Below, in pieces: positions 1 through 8,254 of a DNA stretch of 35,473 bases (positions are counted from its first letter, which is position 1; each line of letters opens with the position of its first letter). This stretch comes from Zoogloea sp. (GTDB taxonomy: Bacteria; Pseudomonadota; Gammaproteobacteria; Burkholderiales; Rhodocyclaceae), in assembly GCF_030157465.1 (NCBI RefSeq), contig NZ_JAOAUU010000150.1:1-35473 (forward strand), given 5' to 3'. The translations under genes and the position numbers were made by a program. The notes under the pieces were generated by a model. It was given only the letters and a program-made list of their open reading frames with translations, was not told the DNA's origin and searched no databases.

Positions 1-1161
<1,161 letters not shown>

Positions 1162-1175
1162 AATCGCTGAGGGGA

Positions 1176-1193
1176 AGAGGGCGTCAGCCCTCT
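1176..1193. repeat. Hairpin between convergent hemB and NlpC gene
   Basis: AGAGGGC (1176-1182), loop GTCA, GCCCTCT (1187-1193) form a perfect 7-bp stem that overlaps the stop codon of the minus-strand gene. No T-run follows on either strand, so if it terminates transcription it does so poorly. It may simply protect the 3' ends of the two convergent messages. Confidence 0.4.
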
Positions 1194-1732
1194 GGCTGAA
1201 GGGTGCGTGCGCCCTCGAAGCGCGCGGCAAAATAGCGGTTGTCCATGCGCTCGATCCGCACTTTGCCGCGGCTGTTGGGCGCGTGGATGAACTTGCCGTC
1301 GCCCATGTAGATACCCATGTGCGAGTAGCTGCGGCCCAGGGTGTTGAAGAACACCAGGTCGCCCGGGCGGATTGCGCCGGCAGGCACCGGGCGGGTGCGT
1401 TCGGCAATGCCGGCTGCGTTGTAGGGCAGTTTCTTGCCGCTTACCTGTTCGACGATGTAGCTGACCATTCCGCTGCAGTCGAGCCCGGCTTCGGGGTTCT
1501 TGCCGCCGAAGCGGTAGCCGGTATCGAGCAGGCCCAGTGCGTAGAGCACCAGTTCCTGCGCGTGGTCGTCACGGGGCAGCGCAAACCAGTTGCGCGACGG
1601 CGTTGAGGCGCGGTGGGGCGCGGAGGATGTCGCGGGGCGCTCCGGAACCTGGCTGCAGCCGGCAAGAAGCACCAGTGCAAGCAGCAGGCCGAGGCGGCGC
1701 TCAAGCCGTGAGACGGAAAGTAACCGGGCCAT
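1184..1732 (-). CDS. NlpC/P60 family cell-wall peptidase, lipoprotein
   Basis: Predicted periplasmic D,L-endopeptidase of the C40 class that cuts peptidoglycan stem peptides, tethered as a lipoprotein. Residues 1-25 form a signal peptide ending in the lipobox LLAG-C26. The catalytic domain spans about 55-175 with the nucleophile C86 in DCSGM, H138 in SHMGIY and third polar residue H150 in FIHAPN. The length of 182 aa is typical for Spr/NlpC-like proteins. The ATG lies inside dtd (32-base overlap) with no clear ribosome-binding site, suggesting translation depends on dtd. No other start in this frame would keep the charged n-region of the signal peptide. It is last in the SIMPL-dtd-NlpC run. 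The exact substrate bond is not readable from sequence. Confidence 0.9.
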   Translation of the reverse strand: MARLLSVSRLERRLGLLLALVLLAGCSQVPERPATSSAPHRASTPSRNWFALPRDDHAQELVLYALGLLDTGYRFGGKNPEAGLDCSGMVSYIVEQVSGKKLPYNAAGIAERTRPVPAGAIRPGDLVFFNTLGRSYSHMGIYMGDGKFIHAPNSRGKVRIERMDNRYFAARFEGARTLQPEG

Positions 1733-2138
1733 GATTGATCAGTGAAACAGACATTTCTGCGCCGAATACGCCGGTCGCCACCTTCGGGTGGCAGCGCTTT
1801 GCAAGGGCGACGACTTCGTTGAACAAGCGCTCGGCGTCTTCGGGCGTTGCGGCCGGCGTGAAGCTGGGACGCATTCCCTTGGCGGTATCTGCGGCCAGGG
1901 TGAACTGCGATACCAGCAGCAGTTCGCCGGCTGTGTCGGCGAGGGAGAGATTCATGCGGCCCTCGGCATCGGAAAAAACCCGGTAGCCCAGCAGGCGTTC
2001 CACCATGCGCGCAGCGTTGGCCGGCGCGTCGCCTTTTTCGACGGCAAGCAGTGCGAGCAGCCCCGGGCCGATCTCGCCGACCGTTTGCCCGGCAACCGTG
2101 ACGCGCGCTTCGAGCACCCGCTGGATCAGGGCGATCAT
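1701..2138 (-). CDS. dtd: D-aminoacyl-tRNA deacylase
   Basis: Cytosolic editing enzyme that hydrolyses D-aminoacyl-tRNAs and Gly-tRNA(Ala), keeping D-amino acids out of translation. The 145-residue protein begins [15 protein letters not shown] as in the family. It carries both active-site signatures: [17 protein letters not shown], and the cross-subunit Gly-cisPro motif in NHGPVTF near the C-terminus. The open frame extends 55 residues further upstream, but that part is the shadow of the preceding gene. The start overlaps the SIMPL stop as ATGA (2135-2138), a sign of translational coupling. The 3' end overlaps the NlpC gene by 32 bases, so the Gly-cisPro motif is also read as the start of NlpC in another frame. 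Confidence 0.95.
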   Translation of the reverse strand: MIALIQRVLEARVTVAGQTVGEIGPGLLALLAVEKGDAPANAARMVERLLGYRVFSDAEGRMNLSLADTAGELLLVSQFTLAADTAKGMRPSFTPAATPEDAERLFNEVVALAKRCHPKVATGVFGAEMSVSLINHGPVTFRLTA

Positions 2139-2836
2139 TCCATCAGCTCGATCTGCCCGCTCACCGACACTGACACCGGGCTTTCGCCGGCTTCGATGGG
2201 GGCCGGCGCCGCATCGGCGGCCATCATGGCGGCGCGGGCATATGGCATGACAGGCTTGAGCTGGATGCCGGTGGTGTTCACCGACACGTGTTTGATCTTC
2301 CACTTTTTATTGAGGCCGGCGGCAACCAGCCGGGCCCGCGCCTGGAATGCGGCGAGGGCGTTGGTGATGGCTTCGTCTTCGGCTTTCTTGACGGTTTCCG
2401 GCGAAGGCGCGGCGCTGAGTCCACCGATCACCATGGTCTGCTGCAGCTTGCCGATGAGCTCGGAAAGCGGTGCGGTGTCCTTGCTTTCGAGGGCCAGCGT
2501 GGAGCGCATGCGCCAGGATTCGATGTTGCGGCCGGTTTTGCCGTAGATCGGGTAGGTGTTGTTGCCCGAAGTGCGCACCTTGACCGCGGGATAGGCGCGG
2601 GAGGTCTGGATGGCCTGGCTGATCGTGCTGTTTACCTTGCGGGCGAGTTCGGCGGGGTTGCTGTCGGTGGCTTCGAAATACACCTGCGCACGAAACTGGT
2701 CGTTGGGGGCGCTAAGGCTGCTTTCGACCGAGATGTCGGCGGTGGGGAGCACGGGAGCCGAGGCGTCGGCGCCGTGTGCCCGGGCGGCGGCAAGCGCAAG
2801 GACGAGAGCGAGGGAGAGGAGGGTTCGGGTCTGCAT
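2135..2836 (-). CDS. SIMPL (DUF541) domain protein, exported
   Basis: A 233-residue protein with a Sec signal peptide (about residues 1-23, ending ARAHGA) followed by one SIMPL/DUF541 domain, so periplasmic. Family members, such as E. coli YggE, are linked to oxidative-stress tolerance, but the biochemical role is not established. Visible family features are the alternating strand/helix layout, the [15 protein letters not shown] strand and the [16 protein letters not shown]-type helix (here [19 protein letters not shown]). The frame is open upstream to 3229, but ATG 2836 immediately precedes the signal peptide and has AAAGG six bases before it. It is the first gene of the run with dtd and NlpC, and divergent from the EamA transporter across 196 bases. 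Confidence 0.85.
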   Translation of the reverse strand: MQTRTLLSLALVLALAAARAHGADASAPVLPTADISVESSLSAPNDQFRAQVYFEATDSNPAELARKVNSTISQAIQTSRAYPAVKVRTSGNNTYPIYGKTGRNIESWRMRSTLALESKDTAPLSELIGKLQQTMVIGGLSAAPSPETVKKAEDEAITNALAAFQARARLVAAGLNKKWKIKHVSVNTTGIQLKPVMPYARAAMMAADAAPAPIEAGESPVSVSVSGQIELME

Positions 2837-3032
2837 GGTGGCCTTTCGGTGAATGCGAAAAAGCATCAATTGGCATTTTCGCCACAGGAGGCGCCGGATT
2901 GCAAAGGCTTGTTGCAAGAAATGGCGCCAGGGGGCGGCCAGTGTGGCCCAAATGCCTGCTTTTTCTTGACGCCCTCCGGGGCGGGCCGCAGGATTCGACC
3001 CTTTTCGGGAAGGCCGTGCCTTGTTGCGAACG

Positions 3033-3899
3033 ATGAACCCACGCTGGACAGGGGCTGGCCTGATCGCGTTGTCGGCGGTGTCCTTCGGGGCGATGGCGAT
3101 TTTTGCACGCTTCGCCTTCGCTGGTGGCGTGGAGCTTACGGCAGTGCTGTTCCTGCGCTTTCTGATCGCTGGCGGGGTGATGGCCGCGGTGATGGTTGCG
3201 GGGCGCCGGCGCTGGCCGTCGCGCCGCAATATGCGGGTGCTCGCACTGATGGGAGGCGTGGGCTACGTGGGGCAGTCGCTGTGCTTTTTCTCGGCGCTCA
3301 AGCATGCATCGGCGGGGCTGGTGTCCCTGCTGCTCTACCTCTATCCCTTCCTGGTCACCGTCCTGGGCGTGGTTTTTCTGGGTGAGCGGCTCACTGTGCT
3401 GCGCGTTGCTGCGGTGATTGCCGCCTTGCTGGGCACCGCCCTGACCATTGGCGGCGGGCTTGCCGGAAGCAGCCTCGGGATTGCATTCGGGGCGGCAACG
3501 GCGCTGATCTATTCGGTGTACATCCTTGTCGGCAGCCGTGTGCTGAGGGCGGAGGATTCCCTCGCGGCGGCAACGGTGGTGATGCTCTCTGCGGCGGCGG
3601 TGTTTGGCGTGATCTGCTGGGTGACGGAGCCGCGCTTTCCCGATTCGCCGACGGCCTGGGTGGCCGTGCTGGCGATCGCGCTGGTGTCGACGGTGGTGGC
3701 AATGGTGAGCTTTTTTGCGGGCATCCAGCGTCTTGGTGCCGCGGATGCGGCCACCTTGTCGACGCTGGAGCCGGTGGTGACGTTTGTGCTGGCCGCGGTG
3801 TTTCTCGGCGAACCGCTTGCGCTGCCCCAGGCAGCCGGTGGCGTGATCGTGCTGGGGGCGGTGATCGCGCTGGCGCGGGGTGACGCGCGCCGCAATTAA
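3033..3899 (+). CDS. EamA/DMT family transporter
   Basis: Inner-membrane transporter of the drug/metabolite superfamily with about ten membrane helices in two EamA repeats (roughly residues 5-135 and 145-285). Visible signs are the N-terminal LIALSAVSFGAMAIFARFAF helix and the second-repeat TLEPVVTFVLAAVFLGEPL segment, both typical of EamA. The substrate cannot be told; relatives export amino acids or metabolites. ATG 3033 gives 288 aa. A TTG at 3021, four codons upstream, is better placed behind a GGAAGG (3008-3013), so the protein may be 292 aa. Its TAA stop shares bases with the stop of the convergent DUF2189 gene in a TTAA. No regulator is adjacent. Confidence 0.88.
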   Translation: MNPRWTGAGLIALSAVSFGAMAIFARFAFAGGVELTAVLFLRFLIAGGVMAAVMVAGRRRWPSRRNMRVLALMGGVGYVGQSLCFFSALKHASAGLVSLLLYLYPFLVTVLGVVFLGERLTVLRVAAVIAALLGTALTIGGGLAGSSLGIAFGAATALIYSVYILVGSRVLRAEDSLAAATVVMLSAAAVFGVICWVTEPRFPDSPTAWVAVLAIALVSTVVAMVSFFAGIQRLGAADAATLSTLEPVVTFVLAAVFLGEPLALPQAAGGVIVLGAVIALARGDARRN

Positions 3900-4693
3900 C
3901 GCGGAAGCGGTGCCACCAGATCCCGGTAGGCGTGCCAGGTTGCGTGGCCGACCACGGGCATCAGTACCACAAGACCGAGGTGAAAGCTGAGAAAGCCGAG
4001 GAGGGTCAGCGTGACGATCAGGGCGGCCCAGACGAGCAGCGGCAGCGGATTTTCGGCCAGGGCGCGAATGCTGGCGATCATCGAGGTGACGGCATCCTGG
4101 TTGCGGTCGAGCATCAGCGGGATCGACACCACGCTGACGGCAAACACAAGCAGGGCGAACACGAGGCCGACGCCGAAATAGATCATCAGGAATTCAAGGT
4201 TGTCGATGGACAGTACCTGGGTCAGGAAGCCGGTGAGATTGGGCATTTCCTGGGTGTAGAACATGGCGAAGATCACCAGCGACGCGCGTGCCCAGATCAG
4301 GAAAACCACGGTGAGTACGGCAGCAAACACCGCGATATTGCCGGCGTTGCGCCGCCATACCGTGAGGGTGGGCGCCAGCTCGCAGGGCTGGCCGAGTTGT
4401 CGTCGTCGTGAGAGTTCGTAAAGACCCATCGCAAAGAAGGGGGCCAGCAGCAGGAAGCCCGTGGAAACCGCCGAGGTGTACTGATAGGCGTGCTCGAAGA
4501 CAAAAGTAACCAGCAGGCCCATGGCGGTGAAGCAGAAGCCGTAGAAAAGGCTGGCGACCGGGCAGGCTCTGAGATCGGCGAAGCCCAGGCTTATCCAGCG
4601 GAAGGGGGCACCGAGGCCGATGCTGCGGATGGTGGGAAAAGGCAGTGCAGCAGCGGCTGCCTCGTGGTCTGTCGGGGGAGTGTGCTGGGCCAT
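3896..4693 (-). CDS. DUF2189 family inner-membrane protein
   Basis: A 265-residue polytopic membrane protein with about six hydrophobic helices. The N-terminal stretch PFPTIRSIGLGAPFRWISLG, followed by a DLRACPVASLFYGFCF segment, is the hallmark of DUF2189 proteins of proteobacteria. Their function is unknown. The last helix ends GHATWHAYRDLV, also typical. It is the last gene of the minus-strand run below YdcH, MetY-like and hydrolase genes, separated from the hydrolase by 51 bases, so it may have its own translation signals but probably shares the transcript. Its stop is interleaved with that of the EamA gene. No catalytic residues can be proposed. Confidence 0.8.
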   Translation of the reverse strand: MAQHTPPTDHEAAAAALPFPTIRSIGLGAPFRWISLGFADLRACPVASLFYGFCFTAMGLLVTFVFEHAYQYTSAVSTGFLLLAPFFAMGLYELSRRRQLGQPCELAPTLTVWRRNAGNIAVFAAVLTVVFLIWARASLVIFAMFYTQEMPNLTGFLTQVLSIDNLEFLMIYFGVGLVFALLVFAVSVVSIPLMLDRNQDAVTSMIASIRALAENPLPLLVWAALIVTLTLLGFLSFHLGLVVLMPVVGHATWHAYRDLVAPLPR

Positions 4694-4744
4694 GATTTTT
4701 TCCGTTATCGTTTTTTTGAAGTTGATGGCGGCGGGGACGGGGCT

Positions 4745-5602
4745 TCAGGTCATTGGTGCTTCCTGGTGGGCAACGGGAGTGCTGGCAAAGTTCCACAGGG
4801 CGTCCAGAACGGCGCCCGGGGCTTCGGACATCATGGCGTGACCGGCGTCGGGCAGGATGATGCGGGTGAGCGGGGCGCCGCCGGTGAAGGCTTTGGCGAG
4901 GGGCTCGATGGCCTTGGGTGGCGTCATGCGATCCTGGGCCGAGCTGAGGAGCAGGGTTGGGCAGCGCACCTGGGCCGCGGCGTCGAAGCCTCCGATGTAG
5001 GCATTGCAGGCGGCCATGTCGGTGTGGAGCACGCCGGGGGCCTGGCGCTGCATCAGGCGCTCATTGAGCGCGGTGAGGCAGAGGCCCGGAATGCTGCTGG
5101 CGCCCAGTTGCGCGCGCGGGGCGTAGGACCACTGGTTGATCATGGCGTGGGCCTTGTTCCGGTCGGTGAGCGTGGCATCCAGCAACGGCGCAGCGACCGG
5201 CATGGGGGCGACGGAGCCGACGAGGGCCAGGCGTTCAATCTGGCCGGGGGCCGTGGCCGCCGCCTGCAGGGCAATCAGCGAGCCCATGCTGTGGCCGGTC
5301 AGCATGACGTGCCGGACACCCAGTTCGGTGATTACCGCCAGCACCCATTTCGCCATCTCGTCGATCGACTTGAGGCCTGGCCCGGCAGAGTGGCCGTGGC
5401 CGGGCAGATCGGGCGCAATCACGTTCCAGCCGTGGGACACGAAGTAGCGTGTTTGCAGGGTCCAGACGCTGTGGTCGTGGCCGGCACCGTGGATGAACAC
5501 GGCAGTCGGGCGCCCGGGTTCAAGGGCGCGGCCGCCGGTGTAGAAATAACTGGAGTACCCGGAGATGTGGCCGGAGTGCAGGTCGGAGAGGTTGATTTTC
5601 AT
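4745..5602 (-). CDS. Alpha/beta-fold hydrolase
   Basis: A 285-residue cytosolic alpha/beta hydrolase without signal peptide. The oxyanion-hole motif is HGAGHDHSVW (38-47), the nucleophile elbow GHSMGS places the serine at S105, the acid is probably D224 in SAQDRMTP, and the base is H255 in DAGHAMM. This is a complete esterase-type triad; the substrate is unknown. The start overlaps the stop of the MetY-like gene as ATGA, so the two are translationally coupled. It is not a MetX homoserine acetyltransferase: it lacks the length and lid of that family. A role on an acyl ester or thioester linked to the preceding PLP enzyme is only a guess from coupling. Confidence 0.87.
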   Translation of the reverse strand: MKINLSDLHSGHISGYSSYFYTGGRALEPGRPTAVFIHGAGHDHSVWTLQTRYFVSHGWNVIAPDLPGHGHSAGPGLKSIDEMAKWVLAVITELGVRHVMLTGHSMGSLIALQAAATAPGQIERLALVGSVAPMPVAAPLLDATLTDRNKAHAMINQWSYAPRAQLGASSIPGLCLTALNERLMQRQAPGVLHTDMAACNAYIGGFDAAAQVRCPTLLLSSAQDRMTPPKAIEPLAKAFTGGAPLTRIILPDAGHAMMSEAPGAVLDALWNFASTPVAHQEAPMT

Positions 5603-6906
5603 CGTGATATGGCCTTCTGGACGGCATGGAGGCCGCGGTCCAGGTCTTCGATCAGGTCGGACGGATCTTCGAGCCCTGCCGACAGGCGGATGGTGCCTTC
5701 GGTGATGCCGGCTGCAAGCAGTGCTTGCGACGACATGCGGAAGTGGGTGGTGCTGGCCGGGTGGATGGCCAGCGACTTGGCGTCGCCGACGTTGGCCAGG
5801 TGCGAAAAGAGACGCAGGGCTTCGATGAAGCTGCTGCCGGCAGGGCGACCGCCCTTGAGGCTGAAGCTGAACACGCCGCCGCAGCCCTTCGGCAACAGCC
5901 TGGCGGCGAGGGCTTTGTCCGGGTGACTGTCGAGTTCGGGCCAGGCCACTGATTCGACCAGTGGGTGGGCGGCCAGGTGGGCGACCAGCGCGCGTGCGTT
6001 GGAGACGTGGCGTTGCATGCGCAGGCCGAGGGTCTCGATGCCTTGCAGAATCTGGAAGGCGTTCATCGGCGACAGGCAGGCGCCGAAATCGCGCAGGCCT
6101 TCGCGGCGGGCGCGCAGCAGGAAGGCCGCAATGGGGGATTCCTCAGCGAAATCCATGTTGTGGAAGCCGTCGTAGGGCTCGGTAAGGGTGGGGAAGTGCG
6201 CTGCGGCGCTTTCCCAGTCGAAGCTGCCGCCATCCACAAGCAGGCCGCCGATTGCCACGCCGTGGCCGCCGAGAAACTTGGTCGCCGAGTGCATCACCAG
6301 ATCGGCGCCGAGGTCGATGGGGCACTGCAGGGCCGGCGTGACCAGGGTGGCGTCGACCATCAGCGGCACGCGGGCGGCGTGGGCGATGTCGGCGACGGCC
6401 GGAATGTCGAGCACTTCGAGGCTCGGGTTGCAGATGGCTTCGCCAAACAGCAGCCGGGTTTCGGGGCGGATGGCCGCGTGCCAGGCGTGAAGGTCACCGG
6501 GCGCGACGAAGGTCGTTTCGATACCGAAGCGGGGCAGCGTGTAGGCGAGCAGATTATGGGAGCCGCCGTACAGCGAGCGCGAGGCGACGATGTGGCCGCC
6601 GCTACCCATCAGCGTGGTGATGGCGAGCATCAGGGCGGCCTGTCCGCTGGCGCAGGCGATGGCGCCGACGCCGCCGTCGAGGGCGGCGATGCGCTCTTCG
6701 AGCACCGCGTTGGTCGGGTTGGAAATGCGCGAATAGACGTGGCCGGCGCGCTCCTGATTGAACAGGGCGGCGGCGTGGTCGGAGCTTTCGAAGACGTAGC
6801 TGGTGGTGAAGTGGATCGGCGTGGCCCGCGAATGGTGAACAGGGTCGGGCGTCTGGCCGGCGTGCAGGGCGAGCGTGTCGGCCCCGGCGTTACGGTGGAT
6901 AGGCAT
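5599..6906 (-). CDS. O-acetylhomoserine sulfhydrylase-like PLP enzyme (Cys/Met metabolism family)
   Basis: PLP-dependent enzyme of the MetY/MetZ class, expected to replace the acyl group of an O-acylhomoserine by sulfide or a thiol to make homocysteine or a thioether. Its 435 residues fit MetY (about 425-440) rather than the shorter MetB/MetC. The phosphate-binding YSRISNPTN loop (58-66) and the PLP lysine K210 in HSATKFLGGHG are visible; VDATLVTP (184-191) replaces the commoner VDNTFATP, a change also found in other betaproteobacterial MetY-like proteins. The C-terminal HLANVGDAKSLAIHPASTTH block is intact. It follows a YdcH-like gene by 45 bases and overlaps the hydrolase start. Whether acetyl- or succinyl-homoserine is used is not decidable here. 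No S-box or other riboswitch is seen upstream. Confidence 0.9.
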   Translation of the reverse strand: MPIHRNAGADTLALHAGQTPDPVHHSRATPIHFTTSYVFESSDHAAALFNQERAGHVYSRISNPTNAVLEERIAALDGGVGAIACASGQAALMLAITTLMGSGGHIVASRSLYGGSHNLLAYTLPRFGIETTFVAPGDLHAWHAAIRPETRLLFGEAICNPSLEVLDIPAVADIAHAARVPLMVDATLVTPALQCPIDLGADLVMHSATKFLGGHGVAIGGLLVDGGSFDWESAAAHFPTLTEPYDGFHNMDFAEESPIAAFLLRARREGLRDFGACLSPMNAFQILQGIETLGLRMQRHVSNARALVAHLAAHPLVESVAWPELDSHPDKALAARLLPKGCGGVFSFSLKGGRPAGSSFIEALRLFSHLANVGDAKSLAIHPASTTHFRMSSQALLAAGITEGTIRLSAGLEDPSDLIEDLDRGLHAVQKAISR

Positions 6907-6951
6907 GCGGTTTTCGTCGCGGAGGGGCTGGGGTTGTGGCCGCCCTGAAAG

Positions 6952-7176
6952 TCAGGCCGGCACGTCAGGATCCATCATGTGCTGAATGATGGAGATACGG
7001 TCTTTGATCAACAGCTTGCGTTTTTTGAGGCGGCGCAGCAGGAGATCGTCGCCAGGCGGCGGTGCCAGGGCGATCTGGTGAATGATGGCGTCGAGATCCC
7101 GGTGCTCGGTGGTGAGAACCTTCAGCCTTGACGAAAGGCTGGTGACATCGGCGGTGGGTTCGTTGCTGTCGTTCAT
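6952..7176 (-). CDS. YdcH/DUF465 family small protein
   Basis: A 74-residue, charged, helical protein. LSSRLKVLTTEHRDLDAIIHQI followed by a second helix with LLLRRLKKRKLLIKDRISIIQ is the two-helix YdcH (DUF465) pattern, in which the KKRKLxLKDxI segment is most conserved. The function of the family is unknown; the composition suggests a coiled coil or nucleic-acid contact. The frame is open to 7272, but ATG 7176 gives the usual length. It is first in the minus-strand run with the MetY-like gene and divergent from the DUF3567-like gene across 191 bases. Confidence 0.85.
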   Translation of the reverse strand: MNDSNEPTADVTSLSSRLKVLTTEHRDLDAIIHQIALAPPPGDDLLLRRLKKRKLLIKDRISIIQHMMDPDVPA

Positions 7177-7367
7177 GCCTGGTCGGGATTCGTGATTGCG
7201 CGCCTGCAAGCGGGTTTCGCTGAATCTTAGGCCGGGGTCGAAGGAAATACAACGACGTGCGGGAACTTGCAACGGCTGCGGACGTTCCCACCTGTAGCAT
7301 CACCCGAAGTGGCACCAAAAGTTGCACCAACGCACAGAAGGCCAAACCGCTGTCCAGGAGACCTGTC

Positions 7368-7601
7368 ATGAACGTGGTACTCAACAACCCGGTGCTTTAC
7401 GTGGTGGATTATCCCAACCTCGATGCCGTGGAGGTGATCGACAAGCGGCGCGGGGTTGGCGCCCTGTTCCGGGACGAAGCCGCCCGGCGTTTTCGCCGCG
7501 AACTGCGGGACGTGGCCGAGGCAGCCACCGAAATGCTCGATTTCGAGAACTGGATTGCCGATTACGGCACCCTGATGACCCAGCCTGCCATTTATCACTG
7601 A
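7368..7601 (+). CDS. DUF3567-like small protein
   Basis: A 77-residue cytosolic protein preceded by a good ribosome-binding site (AGGAG at 7356-7360, seven bases before ATG). The strand-rich start NPVLYVVDYPNLDAVEVIDK, the acidic helix, and the ending GTLMTQPAIYH resemble DUF3567 proteins, which are found in betaproteobacteria and end LMTQPVVLH. Function unknown. The 191-base space upstream contains an inverted repeat GGGAAC...GTTCCC (7261-7266 and 7284-7289) that may belong to a regulatory region shared with the divergent YdcH-like gene. Family assignment is from memory of the C-terminal motif. Confidence 0.65.
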   Translation: MNVVLNNPVLYVVDYPNLDAVEVIDKRRGVGALFRDEAARRFRRELRDVAEAATEMLDFENWIADYGTLMTQPAIYH

Positions 7602-7611
7602 AGGGCAAACC

Positions 7612-7648
7612 GGAGCGCTCGCCGCTTGCCAGTGCGGCGGGCCGCTCC
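7612..7648. repeat. Hairpin between DUF3567-like gene and greB
   Basis: An outer arm GGAGCG (7612-7617) pairs with CGCTCC (7643-7648), and an inner GCCGC (7621-7625) pairs with GCGGC (7634-7638). The T-run GTTTTTG comes about 11 bases after the stem, too far for a classic intrinsic terminator. It lies between two plus-strand genes and may separate or process the transcript. Confidence 0.35.
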
Positions 7649-7690
7649 TACCATTGGCGTCCCGTTTTTGTGTTTCCGGAGTGTTGCAGC

Positions 7691-8242
7691 GTGAATAAGG
7701 CTTTCGTCAGGGAAAACGACGAGGACGATGAGGACTCGGCGCCGGGCGTGCCGAGCTTGCCGCCTGGCACCCACAACTACATGACCCGCCGCGGCTATGA
7801 AGTGCTGCGTGCCGAACTCGACCAGCTTGTGCGGGGCGAGCGTCCGGTGCTGGTGGAAACCATCCGCTGGGCCGCGTCCAATGGCGACCGTTCCGAGAAC
7901 GGCGACTACATCTACGGCAAGAAGCGCCTGCGGGAAATCGACCGGCGCATCCGTTTTCTGCTCAAGCGGCTCGAGAGCGCAACGGTGGTGACGCCCGCCG
8001 ATCAGGAGAACGTCGAGCAGGTGTACTTTGGCGCGACGGTGACGGTTTGCGACGTCGATGGCGAGAGCGAGTCCACGTACCAGATCGTCGGTGTGGATGA
8101 GGCCAATGCCTCGGAGGGCCGTATCAGCTGGATCGCGCCGCTTTCGCGGGCCTTGCTCAAGGCCCGAGAGGGCGATGTGGTGCGTTTTGCGAGCCCGGCC
8201 GGGCTGCGCGAGATAGAGGTGCTGGAAATCCGCTACGTGTAG
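7691..8242 (+). CDS. greB: Transcription elongation factor GreB
   Basis: Rescues backtracked RNA polymerase by inserting its coiled coil into the secondary channel and stimulating transcript cleavage. The 183-residue protein starts at GTG 7691 (xNKAFVRENDEDDED, the usual GreB N-terminus), with CGGAG nine bases upstream. The N-terminal coiled coil spans about 30-100 and carries the acidic tip NGDRSENGDY, with D66 and E69 as the magnesium-coordinating pair. The FKBP-like C-terminal domain (about 105-183) follows. The acidic N-terminal extension and the overall length favour GreB over GreA. It converges on the histidine kinase gene with a 12-base gap and no visible terminator. Confidence 0.94.
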   Translation: MNKAFVRENDEDDEDSAPGVPSLPPGTHNYMTRRGYEVLRAELDQLVRGERPVLVETIRWAASNGDRSENGDYIYGKKRLREIDRRIRFLLKRLESATVVTPADQENVEQVYFGATVTVCDVDGESESTYQIVGVDEANASEGRISWIAPLSRALLKAREGDVVRFASPAGLREIEVLEIRYV

Positions 8243-8254
8243 CGGCGGCCCCCG

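Noticed and set aside
4490-5926. 478-residue plus-strand open frame antisense to the hydrolase and MetY-like genes
   Set aside because: Both genes on the minus strand have complete active-site motifs; the plus-strand frame has none.
7311-7330. Short direct repeat GCACCAA upstream of the DUF3567-like gene
   Set aside because: Two copies of seven bases in a GC-rich leader are within chance, and no binding-site pattern was evident.
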